In this document: piece by piece, positions 1 through 7,129 of the stretch
Layout of the letters: each line of letters begins with the position of its first letter
Position numbering within the stretch: the stretch's first letter is position 1
NCBI GenBank assembly: GCA_002404055.1
Contig: DHIZ01000346.1
Span: 1 to 13,706, forward strand
Length of the DNA: 13,706 nt
From: Chloroflexi bacterium UBA4733
GTDB lineage: Bacteria; Chloroflexota; UBA4733
Direction of reading: 5' to 3'
Position numbers and translations under genes: made by a program
Notes under the pieces: model-generated
What the model saw: the letters and a program-made list of their open reading frames with translations, nothing else
Databases searched by the model: none
What the model was told of the DNA's origin: nothing

Positions 1-174
1 AACTACCGGCGCGTGCTGGAACTGCGCTTCTTTGAAGGGCATACTATCAAGGAGACCGCTCGCGCCATGCAGGTATCGGAAGCCAACGCCAAAGTGCTGC
101 AGTACCAGGCGGTGCAGTGCGCGGCCGCCCTTGTTCGGTTGAACTCGTCGGTAGCGCCGGCAGCCAGACCGTAA
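1..174 (+). pseudogene. ECF sigma-70 factor, C-terminal region 4 only (5' end outside window)
   Basis: Frame 1 is open from the window edge to TAA at 172-174. It reads like region 4 of an extracytoplasmic-function sigma factor: YRRVLELRFFEGHTIKETA, then a second helix with VSEANAKVLQYQAV. In the family this helix-turn-helix contacts the -35 element. The recognisable sigma sequence stops near residue 45 (about base 135). The last dozen residues (VRLNSSVAPAARP) do not look like a sigma tail; they are the out-of-frame reading of the DUF2807 sequence that follows. The tail therefore seems to have been replaced by a deletion junction. Because the N-terminal part is outside the window, I cannot tell whether the shortened protein still works: region 4 itself is almost complete, so it might. 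The family call is strong; calling it broken is inference. Confidence 0.75.
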
Positions 175-395
175 CCATGTCCGGCTCGAGCCGATACAAG
201 GGCAGCCAATTCGCCAGCATGGAGGCAATTGTTCGGAGTAGCGGCTCGGGACAGGCGACGGTCAACGCAAGCGATAGCTTGCGCGTCAAGATCAGCGGAA
301 GCAGTGCCGTACATTACCTCGGCCACCCGGCCATCCTATCGACCGTCACCGGCAGCGGCTCGGTTGATCATGCGCCGGTTACACAGCGGACGTAA
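135..395 (+). pseudogene. DUF2807 (head-GIN, putative auto-transporter adhesin) C-terminal remnant
   Basis: Frame 3 encodes a beta-solenoid-like repeat rich in GSG/SGS turns: VGSAGSQTVTMSGSS, then a VRSSGSGQATVNAS turn, then VKISGSSAVHYLGHPAI and a final VTGSGSV, ending at TAA 393-395. Rungs of about 20 residues with GSG corners are the hallmark of the DUF2807 head-GIN domain, found in exported proteins of Bacteroidota and Chloroflexota and often encoded near ECF sigma factors. Only about the last 80 residues remain. The signal peptide or lipobox and first rungs are missing, and the frame merges upstream into the sigma factor in another frame. A GTG at 117 could start it, but it lies inside sigma sequence, has no convincing Shine-Dalgarno, and would give a protein without an export signal. 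I read it as a remnant fused to the sigma gene by deletion. Confidence 0.7.
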
Positions 396-458
396 CCGAG
401 CATCGCCGGGGGGCGGCTCGCCGCTCGCGGTGGTAGAATTCCGGCAAGCAAGGAGCAG

Positions 459-1148
459 ATGGTTCAACAGAGAGGCGCCAATGCCATGGCCACGCTCGTC
501 GGGAGCCGGGTGACCTATGCCGAGTTCTGTGATCTCCCCGATGACGGCATCCTCTACGAACTGCTGGACGGCGTGATCGTGGTGCGTTCCTCGCCCACCG
601 AACCCCATCAGGCAGTTGCTCTCACGCTTGCCGTGCGGCTGGAGTTGTTTGCGGACGACCGCGGTCTGGGCATCGTGCGGATGGGGCCGCTCGACGTCGT
701 CCTCAACGAATACAACGTCACCATGCCCGATCTCCTCTTCGTCCGCGCCGACCGCGCCGGTATCCTTGGTCATACGGGCTGCTTCGGCCCGCCCGATCTC
801 GTGGTCGAGGCCCTCTCCCCCACCTCCGTCCAGCGTGACCTCATCGACAAGCTCGGCATCTACGAGCGGGGCGGCGTTGCCCACTATTGGGTCGTCGACG
901 TAGCGAACGAGCGCCTGCGCCGCTTCGCGCTGGTCGGCGGTCGTTACCAGGAGCAGCCGCCCCTCGGTCGCGACGACGTGCTCATCAGCCCGCTCTTCCC
1001 CGGCCTGGAACTGCCGCTCCGGCCGATCTTTGCCGCGGCCCATCAAGCGCGCGACCTGGCCCAACAACCCCAAGCGCCGGATGTGGATCTCGACCGCGTT
1101 CGCTTCCTGGAGGAGTGGCATCGCCAGCGCAAGCGACCGGGAGAGTAG
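459..1148 (+). CDS. Uma2 family endonuclease-like protein (PD-(D/E)XK fold)
   Basis: A 229-residue protein of the Uma2 family (PF05685), which adopts the restriction-endonuclease-like fold; its members are numerous in Chloroflexota and cyanobacteria and their roles are mostly unproven. Family landmarks are in order: YELLDG with Glu34, MPDLLFV with Asp91, PDLVVEALSP with Glu117, then DLIDKLGIYERGGVAHYWVVD with Lys131 and the conserved Tyr-Trp pair. The predicted PD-(D/E)XK acidic and lysine residues are all present, so the fold should be catalytically competent. The start at 459 follows AAGGAG (450-455) at an unusually short 3-base gap; ATG 486 (MATLVGSRVTY) is a good alternative because many family members begin that way, and GAGAGG near 471 would serve it. 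A TAGAAT at 434-439 could be a -10. It converges on the glycosyltransferase with a 43-base gap. The C-terminal 35 residues extend beyond the usual domain. Confidence 0.88.
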   Translation: MVQQRGANAMATLVGSRVTYAEFCDLPDDGILYELLDGVIVVRSSPTEPHQAVALTLAVRLELFADDRGLGIVRMGPLDVVLNEYNVTMPDLLFVRADRAGILGHTGCFGPPDLVVEALSPTSVQRDLIDKLGIYERGGVAHYWVVDVANERLRRFALVGGRYQEQPPLGRDDVLISPLFPGLELPLRPIFAAAHQARDLAQQPQAPDVDLDRVRFLEEWHRQRKRPGE

Positions 1149-1191
1149 AACGAGGAGGCACGACGCGGGTAGCGAGGGCGGTTGCGCAGCG

Positions 1192-2733
1192 TCAATCAAA
1201 GTGTTTGACGGTCGCCCAGAGCACCGGCAACGGCGACCTGGGCAGTGTGCAGAGGTACACCGGCAGGTTGTCCTCGTAGGCCATGCAGTAGGCGCAGGAG
1301 CTGGTGGCTACTTGCACCACGCTGGTGTAGGCCCGCTCGTCGTCCTGTAGCGACTGCCCCACGGTGATGACAACTGCGCCGCTGCAGGAACCCGGCCCCC
1401 AGAGGTAGTAGTTGTTGTGGCCGCTGAGGGCGAGCGGTAGGTGATACTTCGCGCCGAAGAAGCTGAGCGCGCTAGCCTCGCCGTAGTTGTTGGTGAAGAT
1501 GCAAGCCGCTGAACGCTGAGACGCAGGGAGGTGGTCGTGGGCCTGGGCGACCGTCGCCGTCATCGTCTCCCAGCCGAAGCGATCACCGAGATACTGGGGG
1601 AAGATACCCGCCTTCTGCTGCCCGGCGCCGGAGTTGCCGATGGCGGTCAGGTGGCCATAGGTGCGGGCGAACGTGGCGGGAGGGAGGACCGGCATCGCCA
1701 ATGGCGCCAGAAGCAAGCCGCTGAGGGCCAGTGCGGCGGGCAGTGCGATGCGCAGCCAGCGCCAGTGCGGCCGTCGCACCACCTGCTCCAACAGCACAGC
1801 GCCGCCGGCAAAGAGCATCGGATAGGCCGGCGCCAGGAAGTAGGCCTTGGCGTTGATCACGGTGAACAGCACGTAGAGGACCGCGTAGGTCCAGCCTAGC
1901 AGCCGATAGGGCTTGCCGGCCGCCGTGTGGAAATAGAACACCAGGCCCGCGATCGTCAGGGGCACGGTCAGCGGATTCAGAGTGACAATCTGGTTGGCCA
2001 GAAAGCCTACCGGGCCGCCGCCGGTCAGGCCGCCGTAGTGCCGCCAGAACTCCAGCGTGGGAAAGCCGTTGACGGCATTCCACACGGCGTAAGGCAGCAG
2101 CATTGCCAGGGCGAGCAGACCGCCCAGCCAGAGCCAGCGTGTCCAGAAATAGGCTCGGCTGGGCGTGAGCAGCAGCCCGATCACCAGTGCGAAGCCGAAA
2201 AAAAGCATGGTGAGCTTGGTCAACAGCCCGACGCCCGCGACGAAGCCAAAGAGCAGCCAGAGCTTCGGCTGCTGGCGCCCAATGATCCGGAGCACGATCA
2301 ACGCTGCCAAAGCTCACCACAGCGCATCCAGGATATCCATGGAGAAGATGGAAGCTGTGGCCATGAAGACGAGCGTCACCAGCGCGGCCAGCGCCGCCAG
2401 CGCCTGGGCGAAGCGACTTCCGCCCAGTTCGCGCGCCATCAGACCGGTGACGAGGACCAGGCAAGAACCGGCAAACGCCGAAACGACGTGAATGGCGATC
2501 AGGTTATCCGCAATCAAGGCACGCATGAGCGCAGCGAGCACGGCGATCATAGGTGGGAAGTCAACATAGCCGAAGGCAAGGCGCCGACCGCCCGCGATGT
2601 AGTACAGCTCATCTCGGAAGTAACCGTAGTTGCCGGCGACCAGCAGATGCCCTACGAAGTCAATGAGCGCGAGAGCCGCCAGCAGAACATTGGCGCCGGC
2701 CAGGATTGAAATCGTATCAGAGCGGCGCGTCAT
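1192..2733 (-). pseudogene. GT39/ArnT-like membrane glycosyltransferase, interrupted by one in-frame TGA
   Basis: The minus strand encodes a polytopic membrane protein of the dolichyl-phosphate-mannose or ArnT-like glycosyltransferase family (PF13231-type), which transfers a sugar from a lipid carrier at the outer face of the membrane. The start at 2733 (MTRRSDT) has a strong Shine-Dalgarno AGGAAAGG 6-7 bases upstream. Residues about 34-62 carry the signature FRDELYYIAGGRR...GYVDFPP, with Asp41-Glu42 at the expected catalytic position in the first periplasmic loop, followed by many hydrophobic helices. Codon 140 is TGA (2314-2316), between DALW and ALAALIVLR. The frame continues with no shift to TGA 1192-1194, giving about 513 residues, the normal family length. 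Homologues usually have Trp in that segment (WWALAA or FWALAA), so one TGG-to-TGA change explains it. TGA clearly acts as a stop elsewhere in the window. Most likely a recent nonsense pseudogene; a sequencing error is possible. Confidence 0.85.
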
Positions 2734-2988
2734 TGCCAGCCTTTCCTTGAGGGTTGCTCCTGAGGCGATTCCCAGGTAGAACGCCGAACGGTAGAGAGCA
2801 AGCATAACCACCGACGCCACATCGCGCGGACACAATTACCCAGGGTTGTATCAAATCTGTGTCATGCCCGTCGGCCTATAGCCCGTTGGGTGGAACAGCG
2901 GGCGGACGCATGGACAGTATATTGGGAGCAGGCAATATGGTACGGTACCGGCGCACGACGCACGTCCAGGCGAAGAGGATCGATCGGC

Positions 2989-3539
2989 ATGGCGTCTCCC
3001 GCGGACAGCAGAGGACGGCAAGGGCCGTTGCGCGACGACGAGCAGGCTGAGAATGAGCACCAGGAGCTTACCCAGCGCCTGGCCAGGTCCGAGCAAATGG
3101 CGGCGGTGGGGCAACTGGCGGCCGGCATTGCCCACGACGTGAGCAACTACCTGACGGCCATTACGGGCCCGCTGGATCAAGTGCAGCGCGCGCTGGCCGA
3201 CGGCGCGTCCTCCTTCGCGGCGATCCGCCAGGACGTGGCCACTGCGGCACTCGCTGCAGCCGACGCCGCGCAGAGCGTGCGCCGGCTGGAGCGGCGGTGT
3301 ACGACGTGCTCGTGACCGATGTCGGGCTGCCCGGCATGTCCGGCTGGCAACTCATCGAGCGAGTTCAGGCGTTGCTCCCGAAGCTGGCGATCGTCGTAGC
3401 GAGTGGCTGGGGTCACAGTGTGAGTAGTGTCGAACTGACGCGCTGCGGCATCCGCTTGGAGCACGTCGTCGCCAAGCCGTACCGGGTGGCCGCGCTGCGG
3501 CAGGCGCTGGCGGCAGCGCTGATCGCGGCGCCGTCCTGA
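2989..3539 (+). pseudogene. Hybrid histidine kinase with internal deletion (HisKA plus C-terminal half of receiver)
   Basis: From ATG 2989 (AGAGGA about 10 bases upstream) the first frame reads a charged linker, then a HisKA dimerisation/phosphoacceptor domain: EQMAAVGQLAAGIAHDVSN with His49 as the predicted autophosphorylation site and the HD-x-x-N form typical of hybrid kinases. The second HisKA helix runs to about base 3290, and this frame stops at 3315. From about 3295, in a different frame, sequence resumes as the second half of a response-regulator receiver: YDVLVTDVGLPGMSGWQL with the phospho-acceptor Asp, then VVASGWG and the conserved Lys in VVAKPYR, ending at TGA 3537-3539. The whole HATPase_c domain and the first receiver beta strands are missing, several hundred bases in a normal gene. 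The remnant cannot bind ATP, so it is non-functional as a kinase. Identification of both domains is firm; a single deletion event is inferred. Confidence 0.83.
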
Positions 3540-3551
3540 ATCACCTGCGGC

Positions 3552-3557
3552 TATACT
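3552..3557 (+). promoter_or_regulatory. -10 element TATACT for a probable leaderless transcript
   Basis: TATACT lies 8 bases before the ATG of the flavoprotein gene. With the usual 6-7 base gap to the start site, transcription would begin at or one base before the A of the ATG, and no Shine-Dalgarno is present in CTCCCCACC. This fits a leaderless mRNA. No convincing -35 is seen 17 bases upstream. Confidence 0.45.
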
Positions 3558-3564
3558 CCCCACC

Positions 3565-4083
3565 ATGGTGACCTACGGTACCTGCTATGTGGTGGTGACT
3601 GGCGCGGGGACGGCACGGCGCGTGCCGGAACTGCTGCGGCGGCTGACGCTACTCGCGGCTCAGACAATGGTATTGATGACACCCAACGCACGCGCCATAG
3701 TCAGCCCGCGGGAACTGGCGCTGGCTCCCGGAGCGCGCATCGTGGAGAGCTACTTCGACGCTGCGATACTGCCGCGACCGCCGGAAGGGGTGGTGCTGGT
3801 CGCCCCCTGCGACTTCAACAGTGTCAACAAGCTGGCACAGGGCATCGCCGACAACCTGGCGCTCTCCGTGGTAGCCGAGGCGATCGGACGACGCACGCCG
3901 GTAGCCATTGCCGTTTCCGTCAACACACCGCTCTGGGCACACCCACGCGCCCGCGCCTCGGTGGCAACATTGCGGGAATGGGGCTGCCTGGTGCTGGAGC
4001 CGCTGCAGCGCGAGGATGCCACCACTATGGCGCTGGACGACGACATTGTAGCCGCCGTCGCACCGTGGCTAAAAAAGGAGTAA
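3565..4083 (+). CDS. Flavoprotein, phosphopantothenoylcysteine decarboxylase (CoaC/Dfp)-like fold
   Basis: A 172-residue Rossmann-like flavoprotein (PF02441 family: CoaC/Dfp, UbiX, EpiD types). The N-terminal beta strand YVVVTGAG, the stretch VVLVAPCDFNSVNKLAQGIADNL (residues 76-98), which matches the FMN-binding PA-x-AN-x-(I/V)-x-K-x-A-x-GIADNL signature, and VNTPLWAHP (residues 119-127), the counterpart of the substrate-gripping P-x-MN-x-x-MW segment, all fit. The Met of that last motif is changed (SVNTPLW), as is the usual Ala-Ser-Ala-Asn form of the FMN motif (CDFNS), and I see no clear catalytic His, so substrate and reaction are uncertain. At 172 residues it equals a single decarboxylase domain without the CoaB synthetase half. 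It seems to form an operon with the hydrolase 9 bases downstream, whose Shine-Dalgarno lies at the end of this gene. A leaderless start is proposed because TATACT is just upstream. Confidence 0.75.
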   Translation: MVTYGTCYVVVTGAGTARRVPELLRRLTLLAAQTMVLMTPNARAIVSPRELALAPGARIVESYFDAAILPRPPEGVVLVAPCDFNSVNKLAQGIADNLALSVVAEAIGRRTPVAIAVSVNTPLWAHPRARASVATLREWGCLVLEPLQREDATTMALDDDIVAAVAPWLKKE

Positions 4084-4092
4084 CCTGCACTG

Positions 4093-5043
4093 ATGGCTGC
4101 GCCAGACCTCACCCGTTCCGTTCTCCACCAGTTGCTGGGGATCTTCCCGCTCCCCTGTCTGTTGGAAGCGGAAACACTGGAGCGCGTCGACCTTGGCGAT
4201 GTCGTGCGCGAAAAGGTGCGCTACCGGGTTGAGCCGGGAGAGTGGGCGGCCGCCTACCTATTCCTGCCGGTGGGGCCGGCGGCGCGGCGGCCGGCGGTGC
4301 TCTGCCAGCACCAGCACGCCGGACAGTTTGACCTGGGCAAGAGCGAACCGGCCGGTCTGGCCGGCAACCCACAGCAGTTCTATGCCCTGGAGTTAGCCAG
4401 GCGAGGGTATGTGACGCTGGCGGCCGATGCCCTTTGCTTTGAGGAGCGGCGCGATGCCGTATTGGAGGGAAGCAACTTCGAGCGCTTCACGTCCGCCCGG
4501 CTGATTGTCGAAGGCAGCGCATTGCAGACCAAGATGCTCTCCGACGCCATGCGCGGCATCGACTATCTGCTGTCGCGGGCGGAGGTGGACCCCGCTCGCC
4601 TCGGCTGCATCGGCCACTCCCTCGGCGGTCAGCAGACCCTCTTCACTGCGGCGATAGACGAGCGGATCAGCGCGGCCGTATCCAGTTGCGGGTTCGCCAG
4701 CTACGCTTCACTCTTCCGCGACCGCATCAACCACAACTACGCAGCCTACGTGCCAGGCTTGCTGCGCCATGGCGAGGTGGGCGACGTGCTGGCGCTGGCC
4801 GCGCCGCGTCCGTTCCTGGTCCTGGCCGGCAACGCCGACCGCATCTTCCCCTTCGACGGCATCGTCGCCTCGGTCGAGCGCGCCCGCGAGCGCTACCGCA
4901 CCCTTGGCGTTGAAGATCGGCTCGGCTTCGTGCCGGTCAACGCCGGCCACGCTTTCAGCGACGACATGCGGCAGCGCGCCTATGCCTGGTTTGACCAGTG
5001 GCTTCGTCGGGGATCGTCCGTAGCGTCTACTACACCTTTGTGA
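4093..5043 (+). CDS. Alpha/beta hydrolase, dienelactone hydrolase / acetyl-xylan-esterase-like
   Basis: A 316-residue serine hydrolase. The nucleophile elbow GHSLGG gives Ser176, LAGNADRIFP gives Asp249 and VNAGHAFSDDM gives His286: a complete, correctly ordered catalytic triad in a dienelactone-hydrolase-like layout. The N-terminal part (GEWAAAYLFLPVG, then PAVLCQHQHAGQFDLGK) looks like the region seen in esterases that act on acyl or sugar esters, including Abhydrolase_7-type proteins. No signal peptide is seen, so it is cytoplasmic. The start ATG 4093 is served by AAGGAG at 4075-4080, overlapping the end of the flavoprotein gene, which suggests co-transcription. The substrate cannot be deduced from sequence. 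The fold and catalytic residues are clear; lactone versus ester specificity is not. Confidence 0.85.
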   Translation: MAAPDLTRSVLHQLLGIFPLPCLLEAETLERVDLGDVVREKVRYRVEPGEWAAAYLFLPVGPAARRPAVLCQHQHAGQFDLGKSEPAGLAGNPQQFYALELARRGYVTLAADALCFEERRDAVLEGSNFERFTSARLIVEGSALQTKMLSDAMRGIDYLLSRAEVDPARLGCIGHSLGGQQTLFTAAIDERISAAVSSCGFASYASLFRDRINHNYAAYVPGLLRHGEVGDVLALAAPRPFLVLAGNADRIFPFDGIVASVERARERYRTLGVEDRLGFVPVNAGHAFSDDMRQRAYAWFDQWLRRGSSVASTTPL

Positions 5044-5049
5044 TATAGT
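5041..5049 (+). promoter_or_regulatory. Extended -10 promoter TGATATAGT
   Basis: TGA-TATAGT matches the extended -10 consensus (TGn then TATAAT) with one mismatch in the hexamer. It begins at the TGA stop of the hydrolase and would start a transcript near 5056 with a leader of about 85 bases before the HTH gene at 5142. A very similar element occurs at 5584-5592. Confidence 0.4.
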
Positions 5050-5141
5050 GACGCCGTACGGTAGACGCGATCGCCTTCCGACGCGCGATTCGACTGGCAG
5101 AGGATCGCCTGGCGGCCATGGCACCGTGAAAGGAGCCGGCA

Positions 5142-5528
5142 ATGAGCATCGGACGAAGTGTCGATGAGGTCCATGCGGAACAGATGCAACGCGACCCAGC
5201 CTACCGCGCCTATTGGGAACGAACGGCGTTAGCGCGGGCGGTAGCGTTGCGCGTGCTGGGCTATCGAGTCGAGCACCGCTTGACCCAGACGGCGCTCGCT
5301 CGCCGGCTTGGTATGCGCCAGTCGGCCATCGCCCGCCTGGAGGCCGGCGAGCACAGTCCGAGCGTGGAGACGCTGCTGCGCCTGTCCCGAGGGTTGGGAA
5401 TGGAGTTTTTGCTCCACGTCACGCCAGGGGAAGGTGAGACGCGCTGGCCGGACCCGCCAGCCGCCGAGGGCACGGTACGCGAGGTGGTGCGGGGTGAGTG
5501 TGGCGCGGTACTCGCCGTTGCGGGTTAG
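5142..5528 (+). CDS. XRE-family HTH protein, HigA-type antitoxin-like (no adjacent toxin)
   Basis: A 128-residue DNA-binding protein. Residues about 45-88 form a Cro/C1-type helix-turn-helix: RLTQTALARRLGMRQSAIARLE followed by GEHSPSVETLLRLSRGLGM, with the conserved Q-x-x-L-A and I-x-R-x-E positions. The N-terminal stretch DPAYRAYWE...ALRVL is typical of HigA/antitoxin-like members. The start ATG 5142 follows AAAGGAG (about 5129-5135) at a good distance. HigA-type genes usually sit next to a RelE/HigB toxin, but neither the 98 bases upstream nor the 247 bases downstream encode one. The C-terminal 30 residues (after HVTP) match nothing I recognise. It could be a solitary regulator, the surviving half of a decayed pair, or a controller of the methyltransferase 250 bases downstream in the manner of C proteins in restriction-modification systems; the last is speculation. 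Confidence 0.83.
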   Translation: MSIGRSVDEVHAEQMQRDPAYRAYWERTALARAVALRVLGYRVEHRLTQTALARRLGMRQSAIARLEAGEHSPSVETLLRLSRGLGMEFLLHVTPGEGETRWPDPPAAEGTVREVVRGECGAVLAVAG

Positions 5529-5583
5529 CGCCCCCATGGTTAAGCCGACCCGTGAAGTCCGCGATCGCTGTCATTCTTCGTGG

Positions 5584-5592
5584 TGATATACT
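5584..5592 (+). promoter_or_regulatory. Extended -10 promoter TGATATACT upstream of the first methyltransferase
   Basis: TGA-TATACT is a near-consensus extended -10 in the gap between the HTH gene and the methyltransferase. A start near 5599 would give an untranslated leader of about 175 bases that includes the nested inverted repeat at 5730-5774. No good -35 is visible, as allowed for extended -10 promoters. Confidence 0.42.
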
Positions 5593-5729
5593 GCGCGCAA
5601 GCTTCGATGGAGGAATCCACTGGCCCCCGCAGTTCCGAGTGGTCGGGTAGACGTGCGAGCGCTGTGAGCATGACACGAATGGGTGCCGCATGATCGGGCT
5701 AGAGAGCCGAGAGTTTGCCCGATGCTCAA

Positions 5730-5774
5730 GAGACCTCACTGAAACACCCCGCCTGAACGCGGGCCAAAGGTCTC
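5730..5774 (+). promoter_or_regulatory. Nested inverted repeat covering the methyltransferase ribosome binding site
   Basis: Outer arms GAGACCT (5730-5736) and AGGTCTC (5768-5774) are perfect 7-base complements. Inside them CCCGC (5748-5752) pairs with GCGGG (5759-5763) around a CTGAAC loop. The only Shine-Dalgarno for ATG 5776, AAAGG (5766-5770), is partly inside the right outer arm, so folding would hide it. It could be a translational switch or a DNA operator; there is no T-tract, so an intrinsic terminator is unlikely. Confidence 0.5.
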
Positions 5775-5775
5775 A

Positions 5776-6897
5776 ATGGCTGTAGAAGTCTGGCATCGTG
5801 GCGTCGTCGAGACGGCCACCGAGTCGGCAGCCACGGCCTTCAACGGGTACATCAATTCATCAGAATATGTGCCTCTGTTGCTTCGGGGCGACGCGCTATC
5901 CGTTCTGCGTTCGCTGCCCAGCTCGTGCGTCGATTGTGCGATGACGAGCCCGCCCTACTGGGGGAAACGCGAGTACGCAGGCGGCGGCATCGGCCTTGAA
6001 GACTGCCATGGCGATTTTGTGTCCGCTCTGTTGGCGATCATCGCGGAACTGAAACGGGTCCTCAAACCCACCGGCTCCTTCTGGCTCAACATCGGCGATA
6101 CCTACCGAGAAAAGTCCCTCCAAAACATTCCCTGGCGCATAGCCATCGCAATGACGGACCAGCAAGGGTGGGTTCAACGGAACACGGTTATTTGGAACAA
6201 GGTGAAGGGCGGACCCGATAACTCGGCTGACAAGCTCCGCAATATCTACGAGCCGGTATTCCATTTCGTCAAGTCCCAGCGCGGGTACTACTACGACGTC
6301 GATTCGATACGCGCGACAGCCAGGAAGGCGAAGGTTAGCAACGGCTCCATCGTGTCGGCGACCGGCGTATCCGGCGTGCGATACAAGCGACAGATTGAGC
6401 TATCGACCGCTCTCACCGATCAAGAGAAGGCCCAAGCGCAATTGGAACTCAACTGGATGCTTGATGCGCTGCAAACAGGAGCAGTCAGCGACTTCCGGAT
6501 GATCATTCGTGGGCAACAACGCACTACCCATTCCGATGCTGAAAGCGTCTCGGGACGAGCGAAGGAACTCGCTGCCCATGGGTTCTATTTCCTCAAATAT
6601 CACCCAAACGGCGTCAAGCCGTCAGACGTCTGGGAAATCATCCCTGAGGATACCCAGGCCAGAGAAGCGCACTTCGCGCCCTACCCGGAGGACCTGTGTA
6701 AGCTCCCGATTATCGCTACCTGTCCTCCTGGCGGTGTCGTCCTTGATCCCTTCGCGGGGATCGGCACGACGCTATACGTGGCCCATAACCTTGGCCGCAG
6801 GTCGGTAGGAATCGACATCTCAGAGCGGTACTTACAGCTGGCCGCCGAACGATGCAACTCTATTCCATCTTTTACAGGCGGTGAGATGAGAGCATAA
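5776..6897 (+). CDS. Site-specific DNA methyltransferase, beta class (TSPPY, probably N4-cytosine)
   Basis: A 373-residue SAM-dependent DNA methyltransferase (PF01555, N6_N4_Mtase). The catalytic motif IV TSPPYW is at residues 57-62, followed by GKREYAGGGIGLE; the SAM-binding motif I DPFAGIGTT is near the C terminus (residues 324-332) and is followed by VGIDISERYLQLAAER. Motif IV before motif I defines the beta group. Ser rather than Asp/Asn before PPY points to N4-cytosine methylation, though N6-adenine members exist. The body follows the family: a WLNIGDTY strand, an IPWRIAIAM helix, GYYYDVDSIR, then EAHFAPYPEDL. Residues about 185-275 probably hold the target-recognition region. ATG 5776 is preceded by AAAGG inside an inverted repeat. 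No restriction endonuclease is adjacent, so it is an orphan modification enzyme, a phage-derived methylase, or the partner of the genes downstream. By eye its GC content is lower than its neighbours', which suggests transfer. Confidence 0.9.
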   Translation: MAVEVWHRGVVETATESAATAFNGYINSSEYVPLLLRGDALSVLRSLPSSCVDCAMTSPPYWGKREYAGGGIGLEDCHGDFVSALLAIIAELKRVLKPTGSFWLNIGDTYREKSLQNIPWRIAIAMTDQQGWVQRNTVIWNKVKGGPDNSADKLRNIYEPVFHFVKSQRGYYYDVDSIRATARKAKVSNGSIVSATGVSGVRYKRQIELSTALTDQEKAQAQLELNWMLDALQTGAVSDFRMIIRGQQRTTHSDAESVSGRAKELAAHGFYFLKYHPNGVKPSDVWEIIPEDTQAREAHFAPYPEDLCKLPIIATCPPGGVVLDPFAGIGTTLYVAHNLGRRSVGIDISERYLQLAAERCNSIPSFTGGEMRA

Positions 6898-7129
6898 TCG
6901 AGTTCCGCGACGAAGAAGCAGGCCATGTCGCCTGGGCTGCTGCACCCACACCGCACCTGTTCCCCGTGGGAATTACACGCTGGGAGCCAATGCCAAGCAT
7001 TGTGCGCTCAAACGCGAAGCCGTTATGCTGTACGTTGATGCCGAGGGCAACTCGCTGGAGTTCTGCCGCTATTGTCTGTGGGGCCGACCCGCTGAAGGGC
7101 TTTGTGGTGTTCTGACCGCCGGACTATAA
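6898..7129 (+). pseudogene. Cysteine-rich coding remnant between the two methyltransferases
   Basis: This gap of about 350 bases (6898-7252) has no complete gene. One frame is open from the TGA at 6887 to TAA 7127-7129 and reads like protein in its second half: GNYTLGANAKHCALKREAV, then MLYVDAEGNSLEFCRYCLWG. The HC...CRYC spacing resembles a small zinc-ribbon. There is no ATG, GTG or TTG before the first cysteines (the first ATG is 7025), so the 5' end looks lost. I do not recognise the family. Bases 7131-7252 hold only the leader downstream of the -10 element at 7125. Confidence 0.4.

Noticed and set aside
336..1199. 287-residue minus-strand open frame opposite the Uma2 gene
   Set aside because: It is antisense to a clear Uma2 protein and shows no family motif; long antisense frames are common at high GC.
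1927..2709. 260-residue plus-strand open frame inside the glycosyltransferase
   Set aside because: Very rich in Gln, Arg, His and Glu with no hydrophobic core; it is the antisense of membrane-helix codons and spans the glycosyltransferase locus.
2938..2949. Short palindrome GGTACGGTACC between the glycosyltransferase and kinase genes
   Set aside because: Only 5-base arms and a single copy; no link to a regulator can be shown.
5607..5693. 28-codon ORF beginning ATGGAGGAATCC after TGATATACT
   Set aside because: No Shine-Dalgarno before the ATG and composition is not protein-like; a leader peptide cannot be excluded.
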